From Clostridiales bacterium (GTDB lineage: Bacteria > Bacillota > Clostridia > Christensenellales > Pumilibacteraceae), in NCBI GenBank assembly GCA_022508505.1, contig JAFLVC010000006.1:1-64000 (forward strand): a stretch of 64,000 bases of DNA. Reading direction: 5' to 3'. Below the pieces are notes generated by a model that worked only from the letters and a program-made list of their open reading frames with translations, ran no database searches and was not told the DNA's origin. This document shows, one piece after another, positions 33,903 through 45,600 of this stretch (the first letter of the stretch is position 1; each line of letters opens with the position of its first letter). A program made the translations under genes and the position numbers.

Positions 33903-35984
33903 ATGGGAGATACGGAGTATAAGCTTATAGAGGAGATGTTGCCCCTTCTCGTCGCGGACGAGGACGATGAGTTCACGCCCGAGCAGAGGGAATCGGCGCA
34001 CAAGTTCAAAAAGTTCCTCGACCATCTTCCCGGCGGATTTTTCATTTACCGTGCCGACAAAAGCGAAGAACTGTTGTACGCCAATATGGCGCTTGTCCGC
34101 ATGTTCGAGTGCGACAGCATCAAAGAGTTTGCCGAGTTTACGGGACGGTCGTTCAAGGGTATGGTGTACAGCGAGGACTACGACGCCGTCGAAAAGAGCA
34201 TCACGCAACAAATAATGGGCGATAACAGCGACAATCTCGATTACGTCGAATACCGCATTCTGACTAAAAAGGGCAATATGCGCTACGTCGAGGATTACGG
34301 GCATTTCGTCCAGACAAACGTCGGCGACATATACTACGTTTTTATCACCGACGCGACCGTTAAGACGACAATGCGGCAGCGCGACGTGTTGCAAAAGCTG
34401 GAAATCATAGAGGGGCTTAGCGACAACTACGATTCGATACTGTATGTCGATCTCGATACGGACAGCGTCGTGCCCTACCGAATGAGCAAGCGCCTCGTCA
34501 AACAGTTTGACGGCGAGGTAAAGGCGAAGCCGTTCAGCTGGGTTGCCGAGGATTTTGTCAATTCGTGGGTCCACCCCGACGATCAACAGACAATACGCGA
34601 GGCGCTTTCTCCCGAGTATATCAGGCGTATGCTCCAGGACGACCGATCGTTCTACGTCAACTTTAAGTGCCTGTATGAGAGCGAGCTTCAGTACATGCAG
34701 CTTCGCGTGGTCGACGTCAAAAACAACGGGCACGTTTCGCAGGTGGTCATCGGCTCGAGGAACATCGAGGACGAAATCAAGCAGGAGATGCAGCAGAAAA
34801 ACCTCGTCGAGCGCGCGCTGGAAGACGCAAGGATTGCCAATAATGCGAAAAACACTTTCCTTTCCAACATGTCGCACGACATGCGTACTCCTCTAAACGC
34901 GCTGTTCGGCTATCTCGGGCTTGCGAAAAAGAATATAGGCGACAGCGAAGCAATGTCGAAGTACCTCGACAGCATCAACAACGCGGGCAAGCAGCTCTTG
35001 GACCTTGTCGACAAGGTGCTCGAAATCTCGTATCTCGACTCCAAGGACTTCCACTTTACCGAGGAGCCTTGCAGTCTCATCGACATAATAAAAGAAACGT
35101 GCGACGAGCTCGCGCCCTTGGCAAAGAAAAAGAAAATCGACTTTACGCTCGATTGTCCGCCCGAGGCGCACCCCGAGGTCTACGCCGACAAAGAGCAGAT
35201 TAAAAACGTGCTCATGAACATTGCGAGCAACGCGGTCAAGTATACCGGAAAGGGCGGTAAGGTCAACTTCCTTGTGGAAGAAATCCCGTCCGCATCGTCC
35301 GAATTTGCCGCGTTCCGCTTTGTCGTAACCGACACCGGCATAGGCATTTCGCCGTCGGCGCTTGAAAAGATTTTCGATCCGTTCGAGCGCGAGCAGAACT
35401 CAACGCACAGCGGCGTGTTCGGCAGCGGGTTGGGACTTACAATCGCAAAGCAGATAGTGGAGAGCATGGGCGGAAGTATCACCGCGCAGAGCGAGCTCGG
35501 CGTCGGCAGTACGTTTACCGTCGTTCTCAGCTTCCGACTGTCCGAAAAGAAGGAGACGATCGAGGACACCGACGACGTCGAGGCGTTTGTCAAGGGCAAG
35601 AAGATACTCGTCGTCGAGGACAACGAGATAAACCTCGAAATAGAGACCGAGCTCTTGGAGGACTTAGGGATAATCGTCGAGCCTGCCGAAAACGGACAGA
35701 TAGCGGTCGACAAGATGAAGGTCGCAAAGCCGGGCGAATACCTGTTTATTCTCATGGATATTCAAATGCCTGTCATGGACGGCTGGGAGGCCACCGAGGC
35801 GATACGCTCGCTCGACAATCCCAAGCTCGCAAACATTCCTATTATTGCGCTGTCGGCAAACGCGTTCGAAAGCGACAAGCGCCAATCCGCCAAGACCGGC
35901 ATGAACGCTCACCTCAACAAGCCGATTGACATTCCCGTCCTGCTCGACTCTGTTCAAAATATAGTGATGAAAAAGAAAAAGTAA
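33903..35984 (+). CDS. Soluble hybrid sensor histidine kinase
   Basis: A 693-residue protein without membrane helices. PAS-like sensor regions lie at about 35-150 and 170-285. A HisKA domain has FLSNMSHDMRTPL with H325. The HATPase has DTGIGIS and FGSGLGLTIA glycine boxes (about 480-515). A C-terminal receiver (about 560-690) has the phospho-acceptor D619 in LMDIQMPVMDG and a KP loop. It should autophosphorylate on H325 in response to a cytoplasmic ligand or redox signal and pass phosphate to its own receiver. No separate response regulator or HPt protein is next to it, so the onward target is unknown. Confidence 0.92.
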   Translation: MGDTEYKLIEEMLPLLVADEDDEFTPEQRESAHKFKKFLDHLPGGFFIYRADKSEELLYANMALVRMFECDSIKEFAEFTGRSFKGMVYSEDYDAVEKSITQQIMGDNSDNLDYVEYRILTKKGNMRYVEDYGHFVQTNVGDIYYVFITDATVKTTMRQRDVLQKLEIIEGLSDNYDSILYVDLDTDSVVPYRMSKRLVKQFDGEVKAKPFSWVAEDFVNSWVHPDDQQTIREALSPEYIRRMLQDDRSFYVNFKCLYESELQYMQLRVVDVKNNGHVSQVVIGSRNIEDEIKQEMQQKNLVERALEDARIANNAKNTFLSNMSHDMRTPLNALFGYLGLAKKNIGDSEAMSKYLDSINNAGKQLLDLVDKVLEISYLDSKDFHFTEEPCSLIDIIKETCDELAPLAKKKKIDFTLDCPPEAHPEVYADKEQIKNVLMNIASNAVKYTGKGGKVNFLVEEIPSASSEFAAFRFVVTDTGIGISPSALEKIFDPFEREQNSTHSGVFGSGLGLTIAKQIVESMGGSITAQSELGVGSTFTVVLSFRLSEKKETIEDTDDVEAFVKGKKILVVEDNEINLEIETELLEDLGIIVEPAENGQIAVDKMKVAKPGEYLFILMDIQMPVMDGWEATEAIRSLDNPKLANIPIIALSANAFESDKRQSAKTGMNAHLNKPIDIPVLLDSVQNIVMKKKK

Positions 35985-36000
35985 ATCGATAATTAACATG

Positions 36001-36038
36001 CGGCGCCCTTGGATATCCCGAAGGCGCCGTTATTTTTT
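36001..36038 (+). terminator. Terminator of the hybrid kinase gene
   Basis: CGGCGCC (36001-36007) pairs with GGCGCCG (36023-36029), followed by TTATTTTTT. Confidence 0.85.
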
Positions 36039-36055
36039 GCGCCACTGCGTGGCTA

Positions 36056-36076
36056 AGATAAGAGATAAGAGATAAG
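36056..36076 (+). repeat. Three tandem copies of AGATAAG
   Basis: Perfect 7-base unit repeated three times, followed by an AT-rich tail. Similar short tandem stretches occur in intergenic regions of gut Firmicutes. A GCGCGGG / CCCGCGC hairpin with four T follows at 36101-36127 and could be a second terminator. Confidence 0.6.
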
Positions 36077-36127
36077 AAATAATAATGAATAATTAAGGAA
36101 GCGCGGGATTTATATGCCCGCGCTTTT

Positions 36128-36262
36128 CAGATCCCTCGACAAGCTCGGGATGACACCACAAAAACACTGCTCACTTCTTTACAACACGCCTATTTAATGA
36201 GGATATGCTTTTACGGTGTCATCCTGAGCGGAGCGCCGAATGGCGCGAAGTCGAAGGATCTG
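36128..36262 (+). repeat. Inverted pair of gut-Firmicutes palindromic repeats
   Basis: 36128-36157 (CAGATCC...GGATGACACC) and 36215-36262 (GGTGTCATCC...GGATCTG) are inverted copies of one element separated by 57 bases. Sequences of the type 'ATCCTTCGACT...CAGGATGACA' are widely dispersed between genes in gut clostridia. Transcribed, the pair would form a long hairpin. Confidence 0.75.
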
Positions 36263-36271
36263 TTTTCACAT

Positions 36272-36314
36272 CCCCTCAGTCGCCTTCGGCGACAGCTCCC
36301 ATAAATTCAAGGGG
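36272..36314 (+). repeat. Second palindromic repeat family
   Basis: CCCCTCAGTCGCC TTC GGCGACAGCT...AAGGGG: an inner 6-bp GTCGCC/GGCGAC hairpin enclosed by CCCCT/AGGGG. It belongs to a second dispersed class common in gut Firmicutes. The 36315-36500 remainder of this 680-base gap has no gene or other feature I can support. Confidence 0.6.
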
Positions 36315-36503
36315 CGCTTGGTTGAGGTAATAGTGAATAGTGAAGCAGTTTTTGCTCCGCAAAACGGGGGACCATATGTGAGTTTTGCGGCAAAACGGGC
36401 GACACGTGTGCGGAAAAACACAAATAAACCGCCGCATAAATCCCGAATGTGTGCCATAACCCGCAAAAAGTCTAAAAAACCCGCAAAAACGCTCTTCAAA
36501 CTA

Positions 36504-36532
36504 TTGACAGCCGTTGTATTGTGTCATATAAT
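36504..36532 (+). promoter_or_regulatory. Perfect consensus promoter of the giant surface-protein gene
   Basis: TTGACA (36504-36509), 17 bases, TATAAT (36527-36532). Expected start near 36539, giving a leader of about 127 bases. Confidence 0.9.
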
Positions 36533-36585
36533 ATATACCCGTACTTATTTATACTATAAGTGTGGGTATACGAAAAGGGAATGGT

Positions 36586-36615
36586 GAGCTAAGCACGCAG
36601 GCGTGTGTTTAGCTC
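36586..36615 (+). promoter_or_regulatory. Stable hairpin in the 5' leader of the giant gene
   Basis: GAGCTAA / TTAGCTC outer stem and CACGC / GCGTG inner stem around a 2-base tip region, about 50 bases before the ATG. A smaller hairpin, ACTTAT / ATAAGT, precedes it at 36543-36561. They may stabilise the 15-kb mRNA or control translation; no riboswitch class matched. Confidence 0.5.
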
Positions 36616-36665
36616 TTGCTGTCTACGGTTGCAGTACTATCGGGTTTACTGAGAGGAAAACGTTT

Positions 36666-39600
36666 ATGGCGAAATCGAGAACAAAAAAGAAATACCTGTT
36701 GACTATACTCATATGCGTAATTGCGCTGTGTGCTTGTGCTTTTGCTTTCTTTGGATTTAGCTCGGATCCGACCGAGCGGGCGGCGGGGACGACCAAGCTT
36801 CCGACGGCGTCCGATTCACATATAGCTACCGATAAAGGACCCGTAGTTTCCGAGGACGGGAGCACCGTTTATTATACGTTCGGAGAAACGTATCATCTCG
36901 GCGGCATCGATCGCACTATCGATTTCGGCGACGGAAAGGCCGACGATTATGTTCGTTTTGCCGAGGCATTCATACCGCTCGAAGGCGCAATTGAAGGGTT
37001 CCGCCTCGCCGATTACAGCTTAGCGTTTAAACAATGCATTCGCGCCGACGGGAGTGACGTTACAGGTCAGACCGGCGGCATTCGCAGGGCAGGCACATAT
37101 ACTTTCGAGCTTACTCCGATAGCCGGCGGCAGCCCTATTACAAAGAAGGTTATATGCCAACAGGCAAGAATTAACATCGACGTCAACAAGCTCGGTTACT
37201 TCGGCAATACAAGCGGTTATACTTCCACCGGCCATATTTGGGAAGCGCACGGCGATATCACCACCATATACCTTCTTGACACCGGCTGGTACGACGCACA
37301 GATATACGAAACAATCAACAATCAGCTCGTCGCAAAGACGGTTGTCGAAAAGCGCGTTATTTCAAATTCGTACTATGCCGCAGGCAACGATACCAAGCAC
37401 ATAATGATAGACGGCGAGTATGATTTTGACGGTGCCAAAGATACGGTGAGCAGCGCCGGATGCCATACTCCGGCGGAGGGCCATGAAGCGGCGTCTACGT
37501 CTAAATATGATTTTGAGGGCTTTACTCTTGAAATCACCGACAGAAAAGGCGTCGCATATAAAAATCCGGGACAATATGCCGCGTCGTTTACGTTTAACAT
37601 TCCCTCCGGCAAGCAAAACGACTACAAGTTCGATTACAGCGACGAATCGAGGATGACCGACTCGTACAAGGGATTGGAAATTAACAACGATACCAAAACC
37701 GATCATAAGTTTGAGCTTCATAAGGTTTGGTACGTAATCAATTCGGAAACGAAGCTCGGGCAGTTGGGATTGTTGAACGGCAGCGAGCCCTATGTTCCGT
37801 TTACGACAGAAGACGGCAAGGGCGCAGATACATTTACGTACGGTGATGAAATATACTTCAACGAACCCATGTCCTCTTTTTTGGGCAACCCGACGAAAGA
37901 AGATGACGAGAAGCTGAAGCGCGAAAACAACACGTTGTTGTTTACGATCGAATATATGCCGCTCGGCAGCAAGGTTAAGGAAAAAATCGTAACGGATAAG
38001 CAGTACGAATATTCCGAGATATGGTGGAATACCGGCGGCAATAACTGGAGCCACAAAAGCAATACAATCACCGACGCTAACAGAGAATATACTCTCGCAT
38101 ACTATTTCAATTCGTCAATGCCTACGGGCACGTACATCCTTACGATAACGTCGAGAGTATACGAAGACTCTGTGCTGAAAAAAGCCGTTACCGGCATATA
38201 CACGATGTACGTCGTGCCGGCGGAGATCAACGCGGGTGCAATCGCGAAATTGGGCAAGGCGCTCAACGGCGAATACGACGACGAGGGTAATTTCTTTACG
38301 ATAAGCGCGGAAACGAAAAGGGCGTCCGCTTTCCACGTCGATATAAGTGACGCGAAGAAAGAACTCGAAGGAACTCTCAACGACAACGTCTCCGGCACAA
38401 ACTACTGGTCGGCGATTGTATCGGCATATAATAACAATAAAGAGGACGCCGCCGCTTCGGAGGCATTCCACAAATACTACGGCGATACTGTCACCATAGA
38501 GTATAGACGTAGCACGGACGGCATAACGAGCTATACCGATTACGACAACATGCTGAACAATTACCTGACCTCTGCGGGAAAGTATACGTTGTATTTCAGT
38601 GTTGCCGCAAAAAATTATGCGACCGCCGGCGGTGCCGAGGACGAAAACCGCAACAGCTATTCGTTTACGACTTCGTTGTTCGAGGCTATCGACATATACG
38701 GCGCCATAAGGGCGAAGGCGGAGGCCTTCCATTCGGTGGAATACACCGGCTCTGCGGTCACGACGACCGTTCCCGGCAGCGCCCACTACTCAGTTACCGA
38801 CACAGGCAACTATATCAACGTCGGCTACGGATACGTGACGCTGACGCTTCACGAGGACGTCCAGCTCTACGGTTGGGGCGACATTCCGGAAGATTTGACG
38901 GATTGGGCGGAAATAATCGACGCCGATCGCCGTTCGCTCAGGGTCAAGTTCGAAATAACGCCCGCGACCAACTCGTGGACCGTTCCGCCGTCCATTACGT
39001 CCTGGCTGTATCAAAACTACAACAGCGAAGTCAACACCGTTTCCGGCACGCCTAAGTTTCAAGATGAGAATCTACTCATCTATTACCGCTTAGGCAAGGT
39101 GGGCGCGGTCAACGACAAAGAGACGGGCGAGTCCGCCGTTGCCGGTTACACCTATACGGACGACGACAATCTTACCTGGATATACGACGGCTCGAAGTAT
39201 TCCTGGCTCGACGTCGGCGGCTCACTCACTCCGCTCGGCGACAGCGGAATAGGCAATTCTGCGTTCTTTGCGGTGGGCGAAAACGGAGCGATTGCGGAGG
39301 ACGCCGGCAATAAAGAGGTCACTTCCAAGCTCAACCTTTTGCACGTCGGCGGTTACGCTTTGGACAGCTATATCGGCGTAAGCCGCTACGTCGATGACGA
39401 CGATGACGGCAACAAGATTTACAACGTCTTGGCTTATCACACCGCGGCGGCGATTGCCCAGGTCGAGGGCGGCTCGCTCAGTACGGTTACCGTTCTCAAG
39501 GGCTACAACAGCTGGGACACCGCGCCCGGCATGACGGGTTGGACGTATAACGACTTTTCCGACGGCTCCGACAACAGGGACAGCAACTTTGTTTACGGCG

Positions 39601-42600
39601 TTCCCACGTTTGCAAACACCGTAACCTACGAGCTGCACAAGGGCAACGCGACGGGCGACAAGCTCATCACGTTCGCTTCGCTCGAGGACGGCGCCGACGA
39701 GGTGACGGGGCTCGGCGATTACGAGACCGTCGCAGAATACCTCGACGGCTTGGGCGTCGGACAGTATACGATAATCGTAACGGTCGCAGGCTCGGACGAT
39801 TACTACGTGTTCGACACCACGCTTGTAACCTTCAGCGTTTCGCAAGCGGCCAACACCTGGAACGACGGCGGCTATCCGTCTATAACGAGCTGGGTTTACA
39901 ATCAGTTCAAAGCAAGCAATATCACGGTAGGCAGCACGCGTTTCGACGAAACCTGCGCCACCGCACAATACACCATTCAGTACATCACCGACGCAGACAG
40001 CGTGGCAACCGGTTCGGACGGCAAGCCCGTCGTTTGCGGCGAAGAAAATATGAGCTATGAAGCTCTCGTAGAAGCTCTCGAAACCTTGAGCGCCACACAC
40101 GAATACGGCAGTGTGGGCAGATATCGCATACTCGTCAACGTTCCGGCGGCGGATAACTACCTTGCGGCCTCGCAGCAGGAGCTCCGCTTTACCGTAAGCA
40201 AGGCCGATTACAGATGGAAGAACGACGTAACCCCCACGATCGAGCCCTGGGAATACGGCAAGCCTGCCAACGAGCCAAGCGAAACCGGCGTCGACGTCGT
40301 TTACTACGTGGGCGAGCAGGAGTACAGACTTGCCGACAAGCTCGCGTCCGACGAAAACCTCGGCGAGGACGAGAGAGAGTTCAAAATCGTCTATACATAT
40401 TATAATACGACATATTACAACAACAACTATACGCGCACTACCGTGGTAGACAACATTGCCGAAGCTACGGTCGGCACGTATATGCTTGTCGCCACCGTCA
40501 GCTACTACACCGATAATTATAACGTACTCGAAAGCGAGTACATCTTTGCCATCACCGTAGGTAAAAACGATTGGCTCGCCGACGAGAAATACCGCCCCGT
40601 AGAGAACGATACCGTCACTTGGACCTGGGGCTGGGCGGACGGAACGAGCCCCAAAGATACGGCACTCGTCAACGCTACCGCTATCGATATGATAGCCGGC
40701 ATTGTCTACAATATAACAAAAACCGACGGCACGTACACCGGCAGTGTTACCGTTAAAAACGGCGACACGGAAAGGACGGAGCTTCTTAAGGAGCTAAAGG
40801 GACTCGGCATCGGCAACTACTCGGTGCTCATCAATGTTCCGCAAACCCCCGACCACGATTCGATGCAGACCCAGATGTTTATCACGGTCAACCCTGCGGA
40901 TTTTGTCGTCAACACGCCGCCCGCTGTTAAAAACGGCGGCTGGACCTGGGGCGACGGCGCCGAGGCGAAGCAGTTTACCGCCGCGGTCGTCGATCCCGTC
41001 GAAGGCAAAGAGGACGACAAGGCCAAGATCAAGTATGTTTACAGCATAACGGTCGGGACGGGCACCGCCGCGGAAACATACGAAGACGACGCGGCAACCG
41101 TTCCCCAAGACCAATGGAAGAGCGGCTATGAAAAAATGGTCGCCGCCCTCATAGGCAGGGCCACGGGCACTTACACCGTAACCGTCTCGGTGTCCTGCGA
41201 AAACTACAATTCCAAGAGCTTTACATTTACGGTGAAGATCGCTAAAGCCGAGTTCACCGGCACGGACGGTCCCACCGACGACGTCACGCTCACCTGGGGC
41301 GACGATTTGACAACCGCGATTAAGGACGTAAAATACGACGCAATCCCGGAAAGCGACAGGACGACCTTGGTTGCCAAATACGTCGTATTCGACAGCGGCG
41401 CGGGAAACGAAGTAGACGATCACGGCAAGATGATCGACAAGCTCAAGGAATTGGGCGTCGGCACGTACACCGTTGCAATCACCGTTACTTGCGACAACTA
41501 CGAAACTTTGTATTATTCGATTGAGGTTACAATCGATCCAGCCGACTTCGAAATCACCGAGCCCGACAAAACCGAATGGACTTGGGGCGACGACGACAAG
41601 GACAAAACCGTCAACGACATAAAGGTCGGCGTCAAGTACGAAGAAGACGTCGTTACCAAGCGTTACCGCATAGGCGATACGGCGGGAACGAGCTGGTCTG
41701 ACACATATACCGGTTTCGGCGAGATGCGCGACGCCCTCAAGAAGTACGGCGCAGGCGAGTACAAGGTCGAAGTTTCTGTAAGCTGCGCCAACTACAACTC
41801 CGACATAGCCTACATTTACGTCACCGTAAATAAGGCGCACTTCGTCGTAACTTCCGCGCCGATTGCAGGCGGCGAAACGGAAACGTCGATCGGCTGGGCT
41901 TGGGGCGACGACATCGCAAGCCTTATTCCCGACCTTCTCTACACCGTTCCGACAGGCGAGTCGGCGACAAAGACGTACAGCTTGATATCCGGCACGACCA
42001 CCGATAACAGCGCGGCCTCTTACGGAGCGTTTATCGCTAAGCTCGCGGAGCTCGGCAGGGGCGAGTACACGGTTGAGTTTACGGTCGAGCTCAAAAACTA
42101 CGAGAGCCTGAAATACACGATCCACGTAACCGTCTCGGACGCGACGATTACGGTTTCTTCCGAGCACAAGTCCGCTACGTCTTGGACGTGGGGCGCGGGT
42201 AAGAGCGCGATTGAAGGCGAGATACCCGATATAAAGTATTCCGTCAAGTCTAACGACAGCGGAAAAGAAAAGGTTTCGTACTCCATAATAACGGACGGCA
42301 GCAGTACGGAAAACGTCGAAGAAGGCTATGACAAACTTATCGAGCTCCTTATGAAAAAGGGCGTCGGTCATACCTACACGGTCGTAATCACCGTCACGTG
42401 CGATCATTACGTAACCGTCACCAAGACGACTACCGTCACGGTCAATGCGGCGACCATTGCCGTAACGTCCGCTCCCAAGACGAGCCCCGACGAGTGGACG
42501 TGGGGCGCATACGACGTCATCGGTCAAAAGTTCCCCGAGGGCTTTTCGTACTCGGTGCTTGCGGGCGACACGGCGACAGCGGCATTCAACATCATTCCCG

Positions 42601-45600
42601 AAGTCGGGCTCACCAACGGCGCCGACAACTATGCGGACTTCATAACAAACCTCCGCAAAACGGGCGTGGGCAAATATACTATTGAAATAGTCATCACGTG
42701 CCCCAACTACACGCCCGTCGAGTACACGTTCGGCATTACGGTCAAGGAAGCGACATTCGGAATAACCGATCCCGGGGTTGACGGCGACGGCTGGACTTGG
42801 GGCGCAAAGGACAGGGACAAGAAGGTTCACGGCATAGGCGTTACTACCGTTGCGGGAACGGGCGATAAGGCGACGATTGTGTACAGCATAATCTCGGGCG
42901 GCGGCACGTACACGTACAGAGACGACGGCGAAGAAGTCGAGGGCGAAAAGAAAACCGCTTACGACAAGATGCTCGCCGACCTTATTATGAGGGGCGTCGG
43001 CACGTACACGGTGGAGGTTTCCGTAACCTGCGCCAACTATAAGCCCGTTACGCGCTCGGTTGTCGTAACCGTCACGCCCGCAAAGCTCATCGTCACCGAC
43101 GGCTCGTTTGACAACGACGGCTGGACCTGGGGCGATGCCGAAAACCTCAAGGCGTTTAACGACATAAAAGTCGAATTTGTCATAGCAAACGACGCAAACG
43201 ACACCGACTACGATTACCGCGTAATGCAGGGCACGAGCACGCTCGATTCGTTCGACACGGCGACGGCCATGATGGCGTGGCTCAAGAACCAAGGCGTCGG
43301 CTCGTATCAGATAGCAATTTACATCACAAGCCCCAACTACGGTGCGGAGATAAGCTACGCGTCGCTCACCATCAAGGCGGCGAAGTTTACCGACGTTACG
43401 GAAGGCTCGTGCGACGGCTGGACCTGGGGCGCCGGCGACAGCCTCAAGTCGTTTACCGATGTAACGGCAGAGACGAGGCTGTCCGGCGACACCGTCAAAA
43501 AGACGTACCGCATAAGCAGCAACGGCGGCGAAAGCTGGGCAGGTCCGTACGACTACAACACGATGTTCAATAATCTCAAGGGCTATCCCGCCGGCGAGCA
43601 CATTGTGGAAATAACGCTTTCTTGCGACAACTACGAGACCGAAATACACACCGTTACGGTCAATATTGCGTATGCAAAGTTTACCGTCATCAAGCACGGC
43701 GACGTAACCTGGAAGTGGGAGGACAAAGAGACCGACAAGACCTTTGCCGACATAGAGGTTACTCCCGCGGCAATCGCGAAAAAGTCGTACAGCGTCAGCA
43801 GCGACGACGGCGCCAACTGGACGAACGAGAGAGACTCGCTTTCCGCCTTCCTCGACGTGCTCCGCGGCTTCGACGCAGGCGAGTACATAATCAAGGTTAC
43901 CGTCAGCGGCGCCAACTACGAAACAACCGACACTACGTTTACTTTGACAATCTCGCGCGCGAAGTTCAGAGTATTCACGTACGGCGACGTGAGCTGGACG
44001 TGGGACGCCGACGAAAAAACATTCGACGACATTCGTGTCGAGCCTGCCGAGGCGGCGAACAAATCGTACCGCATAAGCGAAAACGGCGGGCTGAGCTGGA
44101 CCGATCCGTACACCGAGTTCAATGCGGTGCTCGCCGCCCTCAAGGACAAAAACGTGGGCGATTACAAGCTTGAAATCACAATCACCAACAAGAACTACGA
44201 TACCGAAACGAGGACGATCACCGTCTCCGTCAAAGAAGGCACGATAGAAGTAACAAACAAGAGCTCCTATAACAGCAATGTAAGCTGGAAGTGGGGCGCA
44301 GGAAAAACCGCGATAGAAGGTCTTATCCCCGAGCCTACCTACACGGTCAAGACTGCCGCGGACAGAGAAAAATCAAAGGTCTCGTACGCAATAAGGTACG
44401 GCGCGAGCACCGAATCGCCCGCCGATTACGACAAGCTCATTGCAAGACTTATCGAAATGGGCGTCGGCACGTTCACCGTGCAAATAACGATAACCTGCGA
44501 CAACTACAAGACGGAGACTGTTTCCGTCGACGTAGAGGTCAAGTCGGCTACGCTCACCGTTTCCGAGGGCTCGGTCGACGGCGGCGGCTGGACCTGGGGC
44601 GAAGCGAACAGAGCGAGTAAGTTCCACACGCCGACCGTTTCGGGCTACGACGCGTCGATCGACAAGCTCGTCGTAGAGTACCGCATAATAACGAAAACGG
44701 GCACCGAGTCCTTTGTGGACGACGGTGCGGAGGTCGCAGACGGCAAGAGCGCTTACGACAAGATGATTGCGGCGCTCATAGTAAAGCCCGTCGGAACCTA
44801 TCAGGTCGTAATCATCGTGTCGTGCGCCAACTACGAGTCGGTTACAAAATACGTCTCGGTCGCCGTTTCGGAAGCTCGGTTCGTAAATCCCGCGGGCCCC
44901 GGCAAAACGGCAAAGTGGACTTGGGGTGCGGGCAAAACCGTTATCGAAGGTCAAATCCCCGCCGTCAAATACGGCGTGGTTTTGGAGGGCGACGCGAGTG
45001 ACGTATCCGTTTCGTACGGCATCAGCACGGGCGCGAGCTTCGGAGACTACCCTGCGTTTACCGGCAGGCTCGCGGAGCTCAACGCCGGATCTTACACCGT
45101 CACCATCACCATATCTCACGCCTACTATATAACCGAAACCTTTGTAGTCGCGCTCACTATTGACAAAGCAAGCTTTACGGTTACCGGTCCCTCGGGCTCC
45201 GTCGAGTGGACGACGGGCGCGTCCGAAAACGATATAAAGGCGTTGATTCCCGACATCGACGGCGACAAGCCGAGCGACACGACTGTTACATATTATATAT
45301 ACGAGGGCGACAGCGGCTCGCCCGCAGGCGGCTACGACGGCATGATATCCCGCCTGTACTCTTCCAAGGTGGGCACGTTCACCGTCGTGATTACGCTGTC
45401 GCGCGCCAACTACAACGACAAGGAATTCACCGTCGCGGTGGAAATCAAGCGCATTGCAAACGCTTGGGACAGCAACAAGCTTGAAGACCTCGGCGGCGTC
45501 GAGAGCGTCGACACTTCTTCCTTTAAGGTTCCGTCGGCGACTATCACGTCGATAAGAGTGGGCGGAGAGGAAGTCGAGATTTTGCGCTTCGACATCATTG

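Noticed and set aside
36128-36314. CRISPR array
   Set aside because: The repeats are inverted, of different types and not regularly spaced, and no cas genes are present; the Cas4-like domain at 29371 belongs to a DUF2779 protein.
36539-36665. c-di-GMP (GEMM) riboswitch in the leader of the giant gene
   Set aside because: CACGC and a later CTACGG looked suggestive, but the GEMM tetraloop-receptor pattern and core spacing are missing; only a simple hairpin is supported.
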